From positions 1 to 19,763 of the forward strand of contig JAZQIO010000061.1 in assembly GCA_045541135.1 (NCBI GenBank): 19,763 bases of DNA, read 5' to 3'. This stretch comes from CAZNKU01 sp045541135. Lineage in GTDB: Bacteria; Bacillota; Clostridia; Monoglobales; Firm-18. Each line of letters opens with the position of its first letter. Positions within the stretch are counted from its first letter, which is position 1. The notes under the pieces were generated by a model. The model was not told where the DNA came from, made no database searches, and saw nothing but the letters and a program-made list of their open reading frames with translations. Shown here one piece after another: positions 1 to 8,341 of the stretch. The position numbers and the translations under genes were made by a program.

Positions 1-536
1 TGGGGCACACCGCCTGCAACAAATATAAAGTCTCCTTTTTTAACCTTAAAATGATGCAGTGCATTAAGCATACCCTCAACATCCTGTTTTTCAAAAAGTT
101 CTTTCCAATATTCCTTTGTAATACCGGGTTTAAAGCCAAGATAAACATGTCCACCGTCATTTAGCATATACCAGCATTCTGTTTTTCCGTACTCACTGTT
201 AAAATGTTCTTTTGCAAACTCAACAGTGGGGTGAACCTGTATAACCAGTCTTTCAGCTGAGTCAAGAAGCTTAAAAAGAAGTGACATATTTTCCCTTTTA
301 CCAATCATATCCTCTTTATTTGCTTCTATAATATCTTTTAAGTATGTACCGTCACAGGTTTTGGAAAGTCCCTCGTTTTCAACATCCCTGCCGGGATTAA
401 ATGCTGTGGTTACGGAGCCTATCCAATCCTCGGGAAATCTTGAAATCTGCGGATTTTCCTTACCTTCAATAATGTCAAGATTTTTTCCGCCATAATATGC
501 CCTGTAAACTCTGGTAGATAATAACTTATAAATCAT
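1..536 (-). CDS. manA: Mannose-6-phosphate isomerase, class I (partial, 3' end missing)
   Basis: This enzyme interconverts mannose-6-phosphate and fructose-6-phosphate in the cytosol and needs zinc. Only the first 178 codons are visible; the rest lies beyond the left edge. The class I signature is present: QVHP at residues 100-103 followed by YGKTECWYML at 117-125, giving the expected zinc ligands Q100, H102 and E120. The visible part ends in a VAGGVP segment resembling the conserved PAGTPH motif. The ATG at 536 is preceded by a purine-rich site (GGAAAGGAAA) inside the end of the upstream gene. Its start lies one base after that gene's stop, so the two are almost certainly one transcript and may be translationally coupled. 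Pairing with a glycosidase suggests mannose or a related hexose is the released sugar. That link is inference; the enzyme call itself is firm. Confidence 0.88.
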   Translation of the reverse strand, partial: MIYKLLSTRVYRAYYGGKNLDIIEGKENPQISRFPEDWIGSVTTAFNPGRDVENEGLSKTCDGTYLKDIIEANKEDMIGKRENMSLLFKLLDSAERLVIQVHPTVEFAKEHFNSEYGKTECWYMLNDGGHVYLGFKPGITKEYWKELFEKQDVEGMLNALHHFKVKKGDFIFVAGGVP

Positions 537-537
537 G

Positions 538-2448
538 TTATCGTTTCCTTTCCAGTTTCAATATGATGCAATCATTTTCACGAATAACTGTCTTATTGCC
601 TTCAAATCCGCTACCGTATACAACATCTGCTTCAAAATCGGAATCTATGATGATACTTGCTTTTTCCTCTTTGTTATTATAATTTATTGCAACAGCATAA
701 GCTGTATTTTCATCAATAATATGTTCCGTAAGTCTTACAAACTTATTGTCAGAATCACAAATTCTTTTTATTCCGGCGGTATGTGCAAGCTCTCTGTACA
801 CAACACTGTAATCAGGTTGTTCTTCCTTGAAAAATGCCCCTTCTTTACCTGAAAGATAACTTTCAAGAGGTAATGTCATAAAATACACATATCCTTTTCC
901 GTATTTATATTTAAAAAATACTGCCTCACCGTTTTCGTCGGTTGCTTTTACCTCAGCACATGCTGATTCAGGCTTATAAAAATAGCTTGTATATACAGGC
1001 ATTTGTTTTCCGTTAAAGTTCAACATTTTTACCTTATTAACCTTTTCGCGATATGCAATTTCAACACCTGTAATTTCCGGTATTTGTCTTAGTAAACCTG
1101 TATCTGCACAGATGTACAAAACACTGCCCGACTTAACTTTTTCCAAAAGCTCATCCAGTCTTGGTTTTGGAAGTGCTTTGTTTTCCTTTATGCTTGGTAA
1201 AATATAAAGCTTTGAATCAACAATGGGGTCTAACATATAGTTAAAGTTAACGTCTATATTTGACTGTTTTGCAAGTATGTATGAAGTTCTCAAAAGATCT
1301 GTATCAACCGTTTCTTCTCTTGGAATAAGTATGGTAGCATCAATTCTGTGCTTTGGCAAGTCATCATTCGGAAGAAGAGAAAGAACTTTTTTAAACTCTT
1401 TATTTTCTTTAACAATAGGTTTTTCATTAAGTTCTTTGTCAAAAAAGCCGTAATCACTGCCAATGGTATTCCAGCGGTAGGGTGCATAGTTGTGATGACC
1501 CTGGTCGAAGGCACACCACCACATTGTGCCGTGACATCCGTGTGACAGACATGAAAACAATGATGCTCTGTAAAACTGCGCCTCTGTTTTCTTTGAACAA
1601 TTCATATATCCTAATGAACTGAATTCCTGAACAAAAGTCGGAATCTTGGAAATATCTTCTGCCAGGCGGCACTTAAACGGCAAATCCAGAACAGGCTTCA
1701 TTGTGTTTATTGGGTCTGCATTTGTGCAGAAGATATTATATGGATGAGTTGTATGAACATCACACATTTCTCCAATAGTTTTCAAATTGGAATAGTCATT
1801 TTCTATGGCTGAATTATCAAGACCTGATATAACAGGTCTTTTATTGTCGCAGGATTTAATTGCGTATGATATGGTACTGCACCACACATAAAATGTATCA
1901 TAATGCTTTCCATTAAGTCCGGGCATATGTATTGGTTCATTGCCCAAATCCCAAGCAACTATTGATTCTTCCTCTTTAAAACGTTCCACAAAATATCTGA
2001 CAAAACGCAGCTGCCACTTTATAACAGTTGGGTCACTCAGCAGTTCCCTACCGTCAAAGGCAGGCGGATTGTATGTACGAAAAGACATATGTCCGGTAAT
2101 AAGTGCAACAATAAGCTTCATATCATATTTTTCTGCCAACTCGCAGAATTTTTCAAATTTTTGACAAGCCTCCTCGGATACACCTGCTCTTCCTGCCTTT
2201 GTATCCGGCAAAGGTTCTTCACCAAAGGTATATTCATACACATCGTTTGGTCCGTACAAAGCATTTAACGGCTGAAAAACCGACCATAGAGGGAAAATCC
2301 TAAGATGAGTTATGCCTGCATTTTTCATTAATTTCAAATCGTTTTCTATTGATTCCTCATCAAATTCACTCCACATATTAATAGCACTTTTTGAACCCCA
2401 GTAGTTAATCCCCGTAAAAAACTTGTTTAATAATTTTTCAGTATCCAT
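538..2448 (-). CDS. GH5-like glycoside hydrolase with C-terminal glutamine-amidotransferase-like domain
   Basis: Likely a cytosolic retaining glycosidase; no signal peptide is visible. From the ATG at 2448 it has 636 residues. The first ~340 form a clan GH-A TIM barrel: an early GINYWG segment, an acid/base glutamate in WDLGNEP (about E171) and a nucleophile glutamate in VQEFSS (about E275), then MWW. Residues ~350-500 look like the flavodoxin/amidotransferase-type domain seen after the barrel in GH42 enzymes, followed by a small beta-rich end. An upstream in-frame GTG at 2454 abuts the GGAGG at 2455-2459, so the ATG six bases away is the better start. It is read with manA and is divergent from an AraC regulator, which suggests a mannoside or manno-oligosaccharide substrate. 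That substrate is inferred from neighbours only; a beta-glucosidase or other GH5 specificity is equally possible from the motifs. Confidence 0.75.
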   Translation of the reverse strand: MDTEKLLNKFFTGINYWGSKSAINMWSEFDEESIENDLKLMKNAGITHLRIFPLWSVFQPLNALYGPNDVYEYTFGEEPLPDTKAGRAGVSEEACQKFEKFCELAEKYDMKLIVALITGHMSFRTYNPPAFDGRELLSDPTVIKWQLRFVRYFVERFKEEESIVAWDLGNEPIHMPGLNGKHYDTFYVWCSTISYAIKSCDNKRPVISGLDNSAIENDYSNLKTIGEMCDVHTTHPYNIFCTNADPINTMKPVLDLPFKCRLAEDISKIPTFVQEFSSLGYMNCSKKTEAQFYRASLFSCLSHGCHGTMWWCAFDQGHHNYAPYRWNTIGSDYGFFDKELNEKPIVKENKEFKKVLSLLPNDDLPKHRIDATILIPREETVDTDLLRTSYILAKQSNIDVNFNYMLDPIVDSKLYILPSIKENKALPKPRLDELLEKVKSGSVLYICADTGLLRQIPEITGVEIAYREKVNKVKMLNFNGKQMPVYTSYFYKPESACAEVKATDENGEAVFFKYKYGKGYVYFMTLPLESYLSGKEGAFFKEEQPDYSVVYRELAHTAGIKRICDSDNKFVRLTEHIIDENTAYAVAINYNNKEEKASIIIDSDFEADVVYGSGFEGNKTVIRENDCIILKLERKR

Positions 2449-2467
2449 ATTCACCCTCCATAATTAA

Positions 2468-2495
2468 AGTATATAACATTTTTTTAGAATTTCAA
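2468..2495 (-). promoter_or_regulatory. Sigma-A type promoter for the GH5-manA operon
   Basis: On the minus strand, TTGAAA (2490-2495) and TATACT (2468-2473) are separated by 16 bp. The predicted start of transcription, near 2461, falls directly upstream of the GGAGG at 2455-2459, so the leader would be only about a dozen bases. The match is good but the region is very AT-rich, so chance matches are possible. Confidence 0.5.
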
Positions 2496-2499
2496 TGTA

Positions 2500-2515
2500 A
2501 TAATTTTCAAATTAT
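2500..2515. promoter_or_regulatory. Perfect palindrome between divergent promoters, candidate AraC operator
   Basis: ATAATTT-TC-AAATTAT is an exact inverted repeat lying between the -35 boxes of the leftward glycosidase operon (2490-2495) and the rightward AraC gene (2517-2522). Its right half plus the preceding C (CAAATTAT) recurs directly before the promoter of the second AraC gene at 18674-18681. The position suits an operator read by the local regulator. The AT-only content weakens the case. Confidence 0.35.
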
Positions 2516-2516
2516 A

Positions 2517-2545
2517 TTGCATTATTTTAGATTTCAACTTATAAT
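2517..2545 (+). promoter_or_regulatory. Sigma-A type promoter for the AraC gene at 2563
   Basis: TTGCAT (2517-2522) and an exact TATAAT (2540-2545) are spaced by 17 bp. Transcription would start near 2552, at the ribosome binding site, giving a very short leader. The AraC gene at 18726 has the same arrangement. Confidence 0.5.
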
Positions 2546-2562
2546 AATTACAGGTGATAAAA

Positions 2563-3363
2563 ATGAATGACATAATAAGGCTTTCCGTAAACGACATTAT
2601 GGGAAAAAATATACATATAAAAACAGCAGAAGATTTTCCTGAAATTGGTCTGCATTGGCACAGCTACTACGAGCTTATATATTTTTTTGAAGGGGAAGTT
2701 GTAAGTATAATAAACGGAATTGAAATGCAGCTGAAAAAAGGCACACTCTATATGCTTACGCCGGTGGATTTGCACCATACATTCAGAAAGGATAAAAAAG
2801 CAAAGCTAAAATTTATAAATATTTCATTTACAGAAAACATTATAGATGAAAAACTTCGCAAGGATATGAACGGAGCATATTATATACCCTCGGTTGACAA
2901 CAAAACACTCGGTATTATTGAGTTACTGTCACAACCTAAGGCAACAGATGCAGAAACACAGCACCTTGTAAACGCCCTGTTATATAATGTGATACGCAAG
3001 GAATTTAAGTTTAATAAAACAGGCAAAACAGTTCTGGACAAAAATATACATAAGGCAATAAGATATATTTCAGAAAACTTCAACAAGGATATAAATTTAA
3101 AAACATTATCGGACTATTTGCATATTACACCCTCTTATTTTTCCTACTTGTTTTCTAAAACCTGCGGTTGTACTTTTAAAGAATATCTTACAAATTACAG
3201 AATAGCCTACGCAAAAGAGCTTTTAAAATCAACAGACAAATCTGTTACCGATATATGCTATTCCTGTGGTTTTTCAAATTTACCTAATTTTTTACGGGTA
3301 TTTAAAAAGTTGGTTGGGCAAACGCCGTCAGCTTACAAAAAAGGAAAATATACTAATTTGTAA
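2563..3363 (+). CDS. AraC family transcriptional regulator with N-terminal cupin domain
   Basis: A 266-residue DNA-binding regulator, the usual length for cupin-type AraC proteins of sugar loci. The N-terminal sensor domain carries HWHSYYELIYFFEGE (H31, H33, E37) and a later HH at 71-72, as in the AraC cupin fold that binds small ligands. Residues ~160-262 hold the two helix-turn-helix motifs: the first around LKTLSDYLHITPSYFSYLF, the second around VTDICYSCGFSNLPNFLRVF, ending in the typical GQTPSAYK. The start chosen is ATG 2563, with AGGTGA at 2552-2557 as ribosome site; an in-frame GTG at 2554 overlaps that site and is unlikely. It is divergent from the GH5-manA operon and probably its activator. 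The ligand is unknown. Confidence 0.88.
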   Translation: MNDIIRLSVNDIMGKNIHIKTAEDFPEIGLHWHSYYELIYFFEGEVVSIINGIEMQLKKGTLYMLTPVDLHHTFRKDKKAKLKFINISFTENIIDEKLRKDMNGAYYIPSVDNKTLGIIELLSQPKATDAETQHLVNALLYNVIRKEFKFNKTGKTVLDKNIHKAIRYISENFNKDINLKTLSDYLHITPSYFSYLFSKTCGCTFKEYLTNYRIAYAKELLKSTDKSVTDICYSCGFSNLPNFLRVFKKLVGQTPSAYKKGKYTNL

Positions 3364-3424
3364 AACTCTGTATTGATTAGAACCACCACTGTTCAATCAA
3401 ATGCAGAGTTATTTATTTATTTAT
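3364..3424 (+). terminator. Hairpin terminator after the AraC gene
   Basis: Starting just after the stop codon, AACTCTG (3364-3370) pairs with CAGAGTT (3404-3410). The stem continues through TTGATT/AATCAA, with one bulged A, to an inner GAAC/GTTC stem around a CACCACT loop. The tail ATTTATTTATTTATT is A/U-rich rather than a pure U run, so termination may be moderate. It separates the AraC gene from glmS. Confidence 0.7.
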
Positions 3425-3508
3425 TATATATGTAAATTAACAAAAAACCAATATAGATTTAATTTTAACACATAATAAAATAGAATAACTGTAAAAGGAG
3501 AACTAATT

Positions 3509-5329
3509 ATGTGCGGAATTGTAGGATATATTGGTAAAAAACAAGCAAAAAATCTACTGCTTAACTGTCTTGAAAAATTAGAGTACAGAGGTTACGACTC
3601 TGCAGGAATTGCTGTTTCAGACAATCAAAAACTAAAATTTTTAAAAACAAAGGGCAGGGTATGGGATTTAAAAACAATTTGTGATAATGAAGACTTAGAG
3701 GGATTCGCAGGTATAGCACACACACGTTGGGCAACACACGGAGAACCGTCAACGGTAAATTCTCACCCGCATTTCAATGCAAACAAAACTATAGCAGTAG
3801 TTCACAACGGAATTATAGAAAATTACGAAGTATTAAGAAAGGAGCTTATCGAAAAAGGCTATCAATTCAAAACCGATACAGATACGGAAGTGATTCCCCA
3901 TCTTATAGATTACTACTACAAAGGCGATATTTTGGATGCTGTTTTTACCGTTTCCAAAAAGCTTGAAGGAAGCTATGCTATAGGTGTATTATGTGCAGAT
4001 GAGCCACACAAAATTATAGCAACAAAAAAAGACAGTCCGCTTGTTGTAGGCGTGGGAACAGATGGAAATTTTATATCTTCCGACCCCACTGCTCTTCTTT
4101 CGGAAACAAAAGAAGTATATTACATGGATGACAATGAATTTGCGGTAACAGAACAAAACAAAACAACATTTTTTGACTGCGAAAAAAATATAATTAAAAA
4201 GCAATTAAACACTGTTAATTACACACCATGTGCCGCAGAAAAAGCAGGCTTTGAACACTTTATGCTTAAGGAAATTTTTGAGCAGCCAAATGCTATAAAT
4301 GATACAATATGCGGACGAATATCCAAAAACAAGCCTGTGAGCTTAGACGGTATAAACCCGGAAAAATTCAAAAATATTCAAAAAATATACATTGTTGGTT
4401 GCGGCACTGCCTACCACTCGGCAGTTGTAGGAAAATATGTAACCGAAAAGCTTTCGGGAATACCGACCGAGGCAGATTATGCTTCGGAATTCCGTTACAG
4501 AAGTCCGATTATTGACAACAAAACTCTTGTTATTGTAATAACACAATCCGGAGAAACTGCAGATACTCTGGCGGCTTTAAAATCATCCAAAAAAGCAGGT
4601 GCAAAGGTATTGGCAATAACAAATGTTAAAGGCAGTACTGTCTCAAGGGAGGCAGACTACGTATTTTACACATATGCCGGACCGGAAATTGCAGTAGCAT
4701 CTACAAAGGCTTATTTAACACAAATTGCATCAATATACATTTTTGCAATATTTATGGCAGAAATAACCAAACACACTTCATCCAAAACCCTTAACGAAAT
4801 AAAAAACGAGCTTTTAAACATACCTTGCAAAATAAAGGAAACCTTGCTTCTTGACAGGCAAATAAAAGATACAGCAAGTCAAATTTTCAATTATAAAGAC
4901 ATCTATTATCTTGGCAGAGGCTTAGACTATGCAGTAGCTATGGAGGGCTCATTAAAATTAAAAGAAACCTCATACATTCATTCCGAAGCATATGCAGGCG
5001 GAGAATTAAAACACGGTCCCATAGCTTTAATAGACAAAGGTACTACGGTAATTGCCGTAAACACTAACAGAAATCTAAGCAAAAAAACTGACAGCAATAT
5101 TAAAGAAGTAATATCAAGAGGTGCAAAGGTTATATGTATAACACCTTGCGAATTAAAGGAATGTGCAACATCATTTGATAAGGTGTTTTTAATTCCAGAC
5201 ACAGATGATATTTTATATCCCCTTATTTCTTCGATTCCGTTACAGCTTTTGGCATATCATATTTCAGTATACAAAAACTGCGATGTAGACAAACCCAGAA
5301 ACCTTGCAAAATCCGTAACCGTAGAATGA
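3509..5329 (+). CDS. glmS: Glutamine--fructose-6-phosphate aminotransferase (isomerizing)
   Basis: Makes glucosamine-6-phosphate from fructose-6-phosphate and glutamine, the first step toward UDP-GlcNAc and the cell wall. It has 606 residues, close to the 609 of E. coli GlmS. The N-terminal class II amidotransferase domain begins MCGIVGYIG, where C2 becomes the catalytic nucleophile, and contains THTRWATHGEPS-type and HNGIIENY motifs. Two SIS domains follow, at roughly residues 285-420 (VGCGTAYHS, ITQSGETADT) and 455-595 (LGRGLDYAVAMEGSLKLKE), ending in the canonical DKPRNLAKSVTVE. AAAGGAG at 3494-3500 lies eight bases before ATG. A weak promoter-like pair, TTTAAT (3458-3463) and TAGAAT (3481-3486), is possible. 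No glmS ribozyme fits in the short upstream region. Confidence 0.97.
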   Translation: MCGIVGYIGKKQAKNLLLNCLEKLEYRGYDSAGIAVSDNQKLKFLKTKGRVWDLKTICDNEDLEGFAGIAHTRWATHGEPSTVNSHPHFNANKTIAVVHNGIIENYEVLRKELIEKGYQFKTDTDTEVIPHLIDYYYKGDILDAVFTVSKKLEGSYAIGVLCADEPHKIIATKKDSPLVVGVGTDGNFISSDPTALLSETKEVYYMDDNEFAVTEQNKTTFFDCEKNIIKKQLNTVNYTPCAAEKAGFEHFMLKEIFEQPNAINDTICGRISKNKPVSLDGINPEKFKNIQKIYIVGCGTAYHSAVVGKYVTEKLSGIPTEADYASEFRYRSPIIDNKTLVIVITQSGETADTLAALKSSKKAGAKVLAITNVKGSTVSREADYVFYTYAGPEIAVASTKAYLTQIASIYIFAIFMAEITKHTSSKTLNEIKNELLNIPCKIKETLLLDRQIKDTASQIFNYKDIYYLGRGLDYAVAMEGSLKLKETSYIHSEAYAGGELKHGPIALIDKGTTVIAVNTNRNLSKKTDSNIKEVISRGAKVICITPCELKECATSFDKVFLIPDTDDILYPLISSIPLQLLAYHISVYKNCDVDKPRNLAKSVTVE

Positions 5330-5348
5330 ACACCAATCATGTAAACAC

Positions 5349-5377
5349 TTGACTTTAAAGCGTATTTTTGCTATAAT
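5349..5377 (+). promoter_or_regulatory. Strong extended -10 promoter for trkA-trkH
   Basis: TTGACT (5349-5354), a 17-bp spacer, and TATAAT (5372-5377) preceded by TGC form a near-consensus sigma-A promoter with an extended -10. Transcription should begin near 5384, about 26 bases before the trkA start codon. The potassium genes therefore have their own strong promoter and do not depend on glmS read-through. Confidence 0.8.
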
Positions 5378-5409
5378 TCTATCACAATAAAAACTAAGAA
5401 GGTTATAGA

Positions 5410-6768
5410 ATGAAGATTATTATTGTCGGATGCGGAAAAGTTGGTAACAAGCTTATTGAACAACTTTCACATGAAAAAGAACACGATATTACGGTTATAG
5501 ATCCCCGTGCAGATGTTGTAGAAAATGCCGTTAATGAATATGACGTTATGGGCGTTGTGGGAAGTGCAACAGATATAGATACTCTTTCGGAAGCAGATGT
5601 TGAAAAGGCAGATGTAATGATTGCTGTTGCAGGTTCTGACGAACTGAACCTTATAATATGCCTTATGGCTAAAAAGCTTGGTAACTGCCAGACGATAGCT
5701 CGTGTACGTAAGCCCGAATATTTTAAAACAATAAATCTTATAAAGGACGATTTGGGTCTTACAATGGTTGTAAATCCTGAACAGGCTGCCGCAAGTGAAA
5801 TTGCACGAGTTCTCCGCTTCCCTACAGCCATAAAAATAGATACATTTGCAAAAGGTCGTGTTGAAATACTGAACTTTGAGGTTACGGAAGGCAGTGTTCT
5901 TGACGGTCTTAAGCTTATGGATTTTTCATCAAAAATAGGAATTCCCATACTTGTATGCGGCGTTGAACGCGGGAAAGAAGCATTTATACCATCAGGTAAC
6001 TTTGTCATACACTCAAAAGATCTTATAAGCATTATTGCTCCCATTGGAGAAGCAGGAAAATTCTTTAAAAAAATAGGGGTACGTACAAACCGTGTTAAGG
6101 ATGCATTAATTGTAGGTGGTGGCGAAACCTCATACTATCTTGCCAAACGTCTTTTAAAAACGGGTATTGACGTAAAAATCATAGAACAAAAGCAGGAAAG
6201 ATGTGACGAACTGTTCCAGCTTTTACCTGAAGCTACCATTACACACGGAGACGGAACAGACAACAAGCTTTTAATTGAAGAAGGACTTGAAAAATACGAT
6301 TCCTTCATTTCCCTTACCAATATAGATGAAGAAAATGTCTTACTTTCCCTGTATGCAAAAAGTATAACCAAAGGCAAGGTTGTTACAAAAATAAACAGAA
6401 TTGAATATGGTAATGTTATTGACGACTTACAGCTTGGCACAACAATATATCCAAAAAATATTACTGCCGAATACATTTTGCGTTTTGTACGTGCAAAACA
6501 AAATTCATATGGCAGTGGCATTGAAACAATGCATTTCATATTGGACGGAAAAGCTGAAGCACTGGAATTTCGTGTAAAGGAAAATTCTCCTATTTCAAAT
6601 AAAAAGCTTATGGATCTTCGTTTAAAAGACAATATACTGATTGCATGCATTACACGCGGAGGAAAGATTATCATACCTCATGGTCAGGATATGATTCTTC
6701 CCGGTGATACTGTTATTATTGTAACACTTAAAGAAGGATTTACAGACATCAGCGATATACTAAGGTAG
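5410..6768 (+). CDS. trkA: Trk system potassium uptake regulatory subunit
   Basis: Cytosolic NAD(H)/nucleotide-binding gating subunit of a Trk/Ktr potassium transporter. Its 452 residues show the tandem two-RCK layout of TrkA rather than the single-RCK layout of KtrA. The first RCK-N Rossmann motif is VGCGKVG at 6-12 with an acidic residue at the end of the second strand (VIDPR, 29-33), and RCK-C spans about 140-215. The second Rossmann motif is VGGGETS at 235-241 with the following IIEQ, and the second RCK-C is at about 370-452. AGAAGG at 5397-5402 is seven bases before ATG. The membrane partner follows after 10 bp, so the two form an operon. Confidence 0.94.
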   Translation: MKIIIVGCGKVGNKLIEQLSHEKEHDITVIDPRADVVENAVNEYDVMGVVGSATDIDTLSEADVEKADVMIAVAGSDELNLIICLMAKKLGNCQTIARVRKPEYFKTINLIKDDLGLTMVVNPEQAAASEIARVLRFPTAIKIDTFAKGRVEILNFEVTEGSVLDGLKLMDFSSKIGIPILVCGVERGKEAFIPSGNFVIHSKDLISIIAPIGEAGKFFKKIGVRTNRVKDALIVGGGETSYYLAKRLLKTGIDVKIIEQKQERCDELFQLLPEATITHGDGTDNKLLIEEGLEKYDSFISLTNIDEENVLLSLYAKSITKGKVVTKINRIEYGNVIDDLQLGTTIYPKNITAEYILRFVRAKQNSYGSGIETMHFILDGKAEALEFRVKENSPISNKKLMDLRLKDNILIACITRGGKIIIPHGQDMILPGDTVIIVTLKEGFTDISDILR

Positions 6769-6778
6769 ATGATTAAAA

Positions 6779-8221
6779 ATGAATTACAGAATGATATTAT
6801 ATATACTGGGTTGGGTTTTGAAAATTGAGTCAATTTCAATGGTTATACCACTTATATGTGCTCTTTGCTATTCAGAACACAACGAAACATATGTGTGGCT
6901 TATATGCATTGCACTTTGTCTGCTTACCGGCACACTACTTTCCGTAAAGCAACCCCCAAACAAAACCATGTACGCAAGAGAGGGCTTTGTGGCTGTTGCA
7001 TTCAGTTGGATTTTAATGAGTTTATTCGGTTCATTACCTTTTATAATTTCAGGATACGTTCCGAATTTTGCCAATGCTTTATTTGAAACCGTTTCAGGTT
7101 TTACTACAACAGGTGCTTCAATATTAACCAACGTGGAAGTCATTCCAAAGTCACTTTTAATGTGGAGAAGCTTATCCCACTGGATAGGCGGCATGGGTGT
7201 TCTTGTCTTTCTTATGGCAATTGTACCCCTTTCGGGCGGAGGAAATGTGCATCTTTTAAAGGCAGAAAGCCCGGGCCCTTCCGTATCCAAACTTGTACCA
7301 AAGGTTAAATCAACTACCATAATTTTGTATGCTATATATATTGCTCTTACGTTTATACAAATTATAATGTTATTATGCGGAGGATTAGATTTATTCTCAT
7401 CACTTACACTTTCCTTCGGCACAGCAGGTACAGGTGGTTTTTCTATTTTAAACTCAGGTATTGCGTCCTACAGCCCTTATGTACAATATGTAATTACGGT
7501 ATTTATGATACTTTTCGGCATAGACTTTTCACTTTATCACGCACTTTTATTCAGAGAAGCTAAAAGTATCTTAAAATCAAGTGAATTGAAAGCATATTTA
7601 GGCATCATTGCAATTTCTGTACTTTTAATTTTTATGAATACAAAATGGATGTTTAATACAGCCGAGGAAGCATTCCGACATATATCATTTACAGTAGGTT
7701 CAATTATCACCACTACAGGATATTCAACCACAGATTTTAACCTATGGCCTGAATTTTCGAGGGTAATACTTGTTATACTTATGTTTGTAGGTGCATGTGC
7801 GGGAAGTACCGGTGGGGGTATTAAGGTTTCGAGAATACTTATTCTGTTAAAAAGCATAGGTAAGGAAATACGCACAAGTGTACATCCAAGAACAACTTTA
7901 AAATTAAAGCTAAACGGTAAGGTTATACCGCATGAAACAGTACGCGGAGTAAACGTATTTATGTCGGCATATGTCATGATATTTTTCGCTTCATTTTTAC
8001 TTATAAGTCTTGATAATTTTGGTTTTACAACTAATTTTACTGCAATAGCAGCCACACTTAACAACATAGGTCCGGGTCTTGATATGGTAGGACCTACGGG
8101 CAATTTTTCAGATTTTTCCAACCTTTCAAAGGTGGTTATGAGTATATGTATGCTTATAGGAAGACTTGAAATATTCCCTATGTTGCTGTTGTTCAGTCCT
8201 CACACGTGGGCAAAAAAATAA
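6779..8221 (+). CDS. trkH: Trk/Ktr potassium transporter membrane subunit
   Basis: Membrane pore of the potassium transporter, 480 residues, with hydrophobic segments through nearly the whole length and the fourfold pore-loop pattern of the TrkH/KtrB/HKT family. Recognisable filter segments are VSGFTTTGAS with the downstream HWIGGMGV, then GTAGTGGFS, then ITTTGYSTTD followed by GACAGSTGGGIKV, and finally NNIGPGLD near the C terminus. The end, GRLEIFPMLLLFSPHTW, is typical of the family. The start lies 10 bp after the trkA stop; no strong ribosome site is close to it, since AAGG overlapping the trkA stop is about 13 bases away, so coupling to trkA translation is likely. Confidence 0.94.
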   Translation: MNYRMILYILGWVLKIESISMVIPLICALCYSEHNETYVWLICIALCLLTGTLLSVKQPPNKTMYAREGFVAVAFSWILMSLFGSLPFIISGYVPNFANALFETVSGFTTTGASILTNVEVIPKSLLMWRSLSHWIGGMGVLVFLMAIVPLSGGGNVHLLKAESPGPSVSKLVPKVKSTTIILYAIYIALTFIQIIMLLCGGLDLFSSLTLSFGTAGTGGFSILNSGIASYSPYVQYVITVFMILFGIDFSLYHALLFREAKSILKSSELKAYLGIIAISVLLIFMNTKWMFNTAEEAFRHISFTVGSIITTTGYSTTDFNLWPEFSRVILVILMFVGACAGSTGGGIKVSRILILLKSIGKEIRTSVHPRTTLKLKLNGKVIPHETVRGVNVFMSAYVMIFFASFLLISLDNFGFTTNFTAIAATLNNIGPGLDMVGPTGNFSDFSNLSKVVMSICMLIGRLEIFPMLLLFSPHTWAKK

Positions 8222-8227
8222 GTTTAC

Positions 8228-8264
8228 AAAAAATGTCTGTAACAACTTGTTACAGACATTTTTT
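8228..8264 (+). terminator. Terminator of the trkA-trkH operon
   Basis: AAAAAATGTCTGTAACAA and TTGTTACAGACATTTTTT form a near-perfect hairpin directly after the trkH stop codon. A-run and T-run flanks on the two sides mean it could work in both directions. Confidence 0.88.
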
Positions 8265-8300
8265 ATCTTAGGGAAATTTTATTCTTTTAGTTGTAATTTC

Positions 8301-8329
8301 AAAAAGAAGGCAACCATACGGTTGCCTTC
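8301..8329 (-). terminator. Terminator of the pflB-pflA operon
   Basis: A 10-bp stem, GAAGGCAACC/GGTTGCCTTC, with loop ATAC (8306-8329) lies just beyond the pflA stop. On the minus strand it is followed by a run of five T residues (8301-8305), a standard intrinsic terminator. Confidence 0.85.
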
Positions 8330-8341
8330 GAAAAATTCATA

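Noticed and set aside
2461..2545. CRISPR-like or phage-like AT-rich repeats
   Set aside because: The repeated A/T words here are explained by two divergent promoters and one palindrome; there are no regularly spaced identical repeats anywhere in the window.
3411..3508. glmS ribozyme or other riboswitch before glmS
   Set aside because: The interval is short and almost entirely A/T, with no conserved ribozyme core or stable paired elements.
5403..6044. A 213-codon open frame opposite trkA
   Set aside because: It is low-complexity, rich in S, T, I and F, lies wholly inside a well-conserved gene on the other strand and has no ribosome site. It is a codon-bias shadow.
7537..8121. A 194-codon open frame opposite trkH
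   Set aside because: It is antisense to a membrane gene with clear family motifs, shows no domain and has no start signal.
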